From assembly GCF_020524045.1 (NCBI RefSeq), contig NZ_JAIVKL010000016.1, forward strand, positions 44,356-108,355: 64,000 bases of DNA. The letters are read 5' to 3'. Position numbers and translations under genes: made by a program. The stretch comes from Metabacillus litoralis (lineage in GTDB: Bacteria; Bacillota; Bacilli; Bacillales; Bacillaceae). Position 1 is the first letter of the stretch, and the number at the start of each line of letters is the position of its first letter. The notes under the pieces were generated by a model. The model was not told where the DNA came from. It did not search any database and saw only the letters and a program-made list of their open reading frames with translations. This document shows positions 61,473-64,000 of this stretch, in pieces.

Positions 61473-63743
61473 ATGAATTCTGCTTATTTTCATTCTGAAG
61501 TTATTTCTTTGCCACATTTGCCACGTGAAGAATATCAAAGAGTGTATGAAGCTAGTTTAAGAGATGAGATAACATGCTTTGTATGCAAGCAACCAATTAA
61601 GATGTATCTAGGAATTAATCAATCACCATTTTTCTTTCATCCTAACAAAGATTTAAATAAAAAATGTATGGAAGAAAATAAGGATATACCTGTTACAACG
61701 AGCAATATAGAGGAAGAATCTGTTAGTGAGTATTCTAATCAAAATGGATTCCGAATCCCTAAATCAAGAAACATTCGTACAATCATAAAACCACAGGAAA
61801 CTGAGTGGCAACAACCGAAAGCAATTAAGGGCCGAACGCCGCTTACTTTAAAAATCAAAACTCCGTCAGAGCTTCTAGGAATTTCGCTTGATATCGAGCA
61901 AAAAGAAGCTGTAGAAACGATAAATGGACCATTGCTTATTTTAGCTGGAGCTGGTAGCGGTAAAACGCGTGTGCTCACAACAAGGGCTCTTTATATGATG
62001 GAAGAAATGAATATTGATCCAAAATCAATCATGCTTGTGACCTTTACAGCAAAAGCTGCGCGCGAAATGAAAGATCGGTTGATTCATAACTCAAACAAAT
62101 CACAACAGAGATTAAATCAATTAGTGATCGGTACTTTTCATAGTATTTTTTACAAAATGCTCATCCATCACAACAGCGAAAAATGGAATGGAAAGCATTT
62201 ATTAAAATGGGATTGGCAAAAAGAAAATTATTTAAAACAATCTTGTCGAGAATTAGGTATTGATGAAAAGGACTTCGCATTTGACCAAGCTATTCAGCAA
62301 ATTGGTTATTGGAAAAATACGATGAAAACTCCTGCTGATATTAAGCCTGTTGATGATTGGGAAGAGACTGTCTTAACACTGTTTAAGGAATATGAAAATC
62401 AAAAAGAACAACAGAATCAATTTGATTTTGATGATATGCTTGTTAAATGCTATGAATTATTAAAAGGTAATAGCACGTTGCTTGATGCTTATCAAAAGAG
62501 ATTTCAATATTTTTTAATTGATGAATTTCAAGATATTAACCCTGTTCAATACAATTTAATGAAGTTATTGTCTAGCCACACAAATAACCTTTGTGGTGTT
62601 GGTGATGATGATCAAACGATTTATAGCTTCCGTGGTAGTGAGCCATCATTTATTTTAAACTTTAAAGATGAGTATCCTTCTGCTAAAGTCATTAACTTAT
62701 CATCAAACTATCGATCAGATCATCATATTGTTTCAACGGCTAACGAAGTTATTTCTAAAAACAAAAAACGTTTAAGCAAAAAGATGATCGCTCAGTATCA
62801 ATCAGAAACATCACCTCTTTGTTTTTTTCCTTATGATGAAGAAGAAGAAGCAACCTTGATTATTAATGATATCAAGGAAAAGATTGAAATGGGGGCAAAT
62901 CCTGATGACTTTGCTGTGCTATACCGGACACACACAGGTGGTCGCGCAGTATTCGAACGCTTTGTACAATCCAGTCTCCCCTTTACAATCGAAAAAGGGC
63001 AGAGCTCTTTTTATGAAAGAAAAATGGTGCGTGCTGCCCTCGCTTATTTGCGTTTAAGTGTAAATCAAGATGACACAACAGCAATAACAGATTTTATTAG
63101 AGCTCTCTTTTTAAAGCAAAGCACGATCAATGATGTAAAAGCTTTATCGATCTTAAACGATTGCTCTCTTCTTGAGGCTCTTTTACATGTGAAAGGAATT
63201 CCAGCATTTCAATTATCAAAAATCAAAAAAATCATTCCTCGAATGAGTTCTCTCAAACATGAAAAACCAGCAGTAGCAATCGCTATTATTGAAAAAGAAT
63301 TAGGATTTTCTGATTATTTAAAGAAACAAGGTAATGAAGGAAATTCAATGGACAAGGGCTCAGACGATTTAAACGATTTAAAAGTAGTGGCGAAGAAATT
63401 CCTTACCGTTCAAGAATTTCTACAACATACAGATCATATGATTTTAACTCAAAAGGCATTAAAAGGTGAAAACTTTCAAACAGGAGTACAGCTGATGACT
63501 ATCCACCGTTCCAAAGGATTGGAATACAAATATGTCTATATTATCGGAGCTGTTGATGGATCACTTCCCCATGACTTTTCATTAGAATCGGCACGAAAGG
63601 GTAATTATGAATTTCTTGAAGAAGAAAGACGCTTACTTTATGTAGCAATGACAAGAGCGAAGGAATATTTATTTATTTCTAGTCCTTCCTATCGTAGAGG
63701 AAGAAAAGCAACGACTTCTCGGTTTCTTAGGCCGTTACTTTAA
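61473..63743 (+). CDS. yjcD: UvrD/PcrA-like ATP-dependent DNA helicase (YjcD)
   Basis: 756 aa. An N-terminal CxxC zinc-like segment (CFVCKQP) precedes the superfamily 1A helicase core: Walker A AGAGSGKTR (near residue 168), VTFTAKAAREMKDRL (motif Ia), FDFDDML, Walker B DEFQDINPVQ, GDDDQTIYSFRG (motif III), and TIHRSKGLEYKYV plus VAMTRAKEYL at the C-terminus. The ATG at 61473 follows GGGAGGTGAAG. It matches B. subtilis YjcD in order and architecture. A role in DNA repair or replication-fork processing is expected. Confidence 0.95.
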   Translation: MNSAYFHSEVISLPHLPREEYQRVYEASLRDEITCFVCKQPIKMYLGINQSPFFFHPNKDLNKKCMEENKDIPVTTSNIEEESVSEYSNQNGFRIPKSRNIRTIIKPQETEWQQPKAIKGRTPLTLKIKTPSELLGISLDIEQKEAVETINGPLLILAGAGSGKTRVLTTRALYMMEEMNIDPKSIMLVTFTAKAAREMKDRLIHNSNKSQQRLNQLVIGTFHSIFYKMLIHHNSEKWNGKHLLKWDWQKENYLKQSCRELGIDEKDFAFDQAIQQIGYWKNTMKTPADIKPVDDWEETVLTLFKEYENQKEQQNQFDFDDMLVKCYELLKGNSTLLDAYQKRFQYFLIDEFQDINPVQYNLMKLLSSHTNNLCGVGDDDQTIYSFRGSEPSFILNFKDEYPSAKVINLSSNYRSDHHIVSTANEVISKNKKRLSKKMIAQYQSETSPLCFFPYDEEEEATLIINDIKEKIEMGANPDDFAVLYRTHTGGRAVFERFVQSSLPFTIEKGQSSFYERKMVRAALAYLRLSVNQDDTTAITDFIRALFLKQSTINDVKALSILNDCSLLEALLHVKGIPAFQLSKIKKIIPRMSSLKHEKPAVAIAIIEKELGFSDYLKKQGNEGNSMDKGSDDLNDLKVVAKKFLTVQEFLQHTDHMILTQKALKGENFQTGVQLMTIHRSKGLEYKYVYIIGAVDGSLPHDFSLESARKGNYEFLEEERRLLYVAMTRAKEYLFISSPSYRRGRKATTSRFLRPLL

Positions 63744-63830
63744 ATCCCTATAAAAGAGGCTGTGACTTAATTAAAGAAGTCATAAAAAAAAACAAATAAA
63801 TCTAAATTCAGTTACCTGAAAGAAACTAGT

Positions 63831-63882
63831 ACGTTCCATTACGCTGCAGACACTCGCTTTCCACGGGGAGGAAGCTGAGCCC
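63831..63882 (-). repeat. Truncated GC-rich repeat, copy R4
   Basis: CGTTCCATTACGCTGCAGACACTCGCTTTCCACGGGG... matches one end of R3 in reverse complement (CGTTTCATTTCGCTCCAGA, GCTTTCCGCGGGGAGGAAG), then the similarity stops after GAGCCC. It appears to be a decayed half-copy after the helicase gene. Confidence 0.6.
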
Positions 63883-64000
63883 AATGTCATCAAGCTAAGA
63901 AACCAATAATTTACATCTACATCATACCTATGGTAGTTTACAAGTGTTTTTAACGCTTGTTTTAGATCTAGTCTCTAAAAAAGGCAATAGGATGCCCGGG

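Noticed and set aside
63764..63783. TGACTT / AAGTCA hairpin after yjcD as a terminator
   Set aside because: On the plus strand it is followed by A residues, not a T run.

Overview
The window looks like chromosomal DNA of a low-GC, spore-former-type Firmicute of the family Bacillaceae. Shine-Dalgarno sites are strong (AGGAGG/GGTGA), CcpA-type cre boxes are frequent, and a SAM-I riboswitch controls metI-metC. The right end keeps the Bacillus subtilis yjcD-yjcF-yjcG-yjcH-metI-metC neighbourhood. No genus is claimed. There is no phage, complete insertion sequence, CRISPR array or rRNA. One tRNA (Val-GAC) is present.

Layout. 1-3.8 kb: a meta-cleavage-like aromatic ring degradation set (VOC dioxygenase, alpha/beta C-C hydrolase, FAH-family protein, cyclase cut by the left edge). 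3.9-9.2 kb: an AraC regulator, a frameshifted GPH sugar transporter and a wall-anchored GH3 glycosidase. 9.4-19.3 kb: a TRAP transporter (dctPQM), two near-identical AraC regulators flanking a GH2 gene broken by one TAA, and an intact GPH transporter. 19.9-31.3 kb: the core of the window, an operon uxaC-(LarA homologue)-uxuB-larE-gntK-larB-larC1-larC2, a divergent ROK repressor, and gnd. 31.7-38.5 kb: a GH31 glycosidase, a second TRAP transporter and a LacI regulator. 39-44 kb: a DUF1232 protein, an ABC drug-type exporter with a nonsense-interrupted permease, a TetR regulator, a ZIP-like protein and tRNA-Val. 44-50 kb: a TAXI-type TRAP transporter, a DoxX-like membrane protein and a NERD protein. 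50-64 kb: metI-metC under a SAM riboswitch, a SCO1 lipoprotein, a NitT/TauT-type ABC transporter, and yjcH-yjcG-yjcF, a YetF-like protein, an MBL-fold hydrolase and the yjcD helicase.

How the genes work together. The most interesting system is a proposed nickel-dependent glucuronate route. UxaC makes fructuronate and UxuB reduces it to D-mannonate. The LarA-family enzyme, carrying the nickel-pincer residues H93/H158/K171/H187, would epimerise D-mannonate at C2 to D-gluconate. GntK phosphorylates gluconate and Gnd oxidises 6-phosphogluconate into the pentose phosphate pathway. The complete cofactor-maturation set (LarB, LarC1, LarC2, LarE) lies in the same operon. Mannonate dehydratase, KDG kinase and KDPG aldolase are absent from the window. 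A 27-bp inverted repeat occurs in front of the operon/ROK pair, in front of gnd, and in front of the TRAP dctP at 12.5 kb. This ties uptake, conversion and 6-phosphogluconate oxidation into one probable ROK regulon.

Other notable structures: a SAM-I riboswitch whose P3 loop holds a roughly 250-nt self-complementary insertion flanked by 7-bp direct repeats; three genes with single-base lesions; a hairpin directly after the binding-protein gene in all three TRAP operons; and dispersed GC-rich intergenic repeats.
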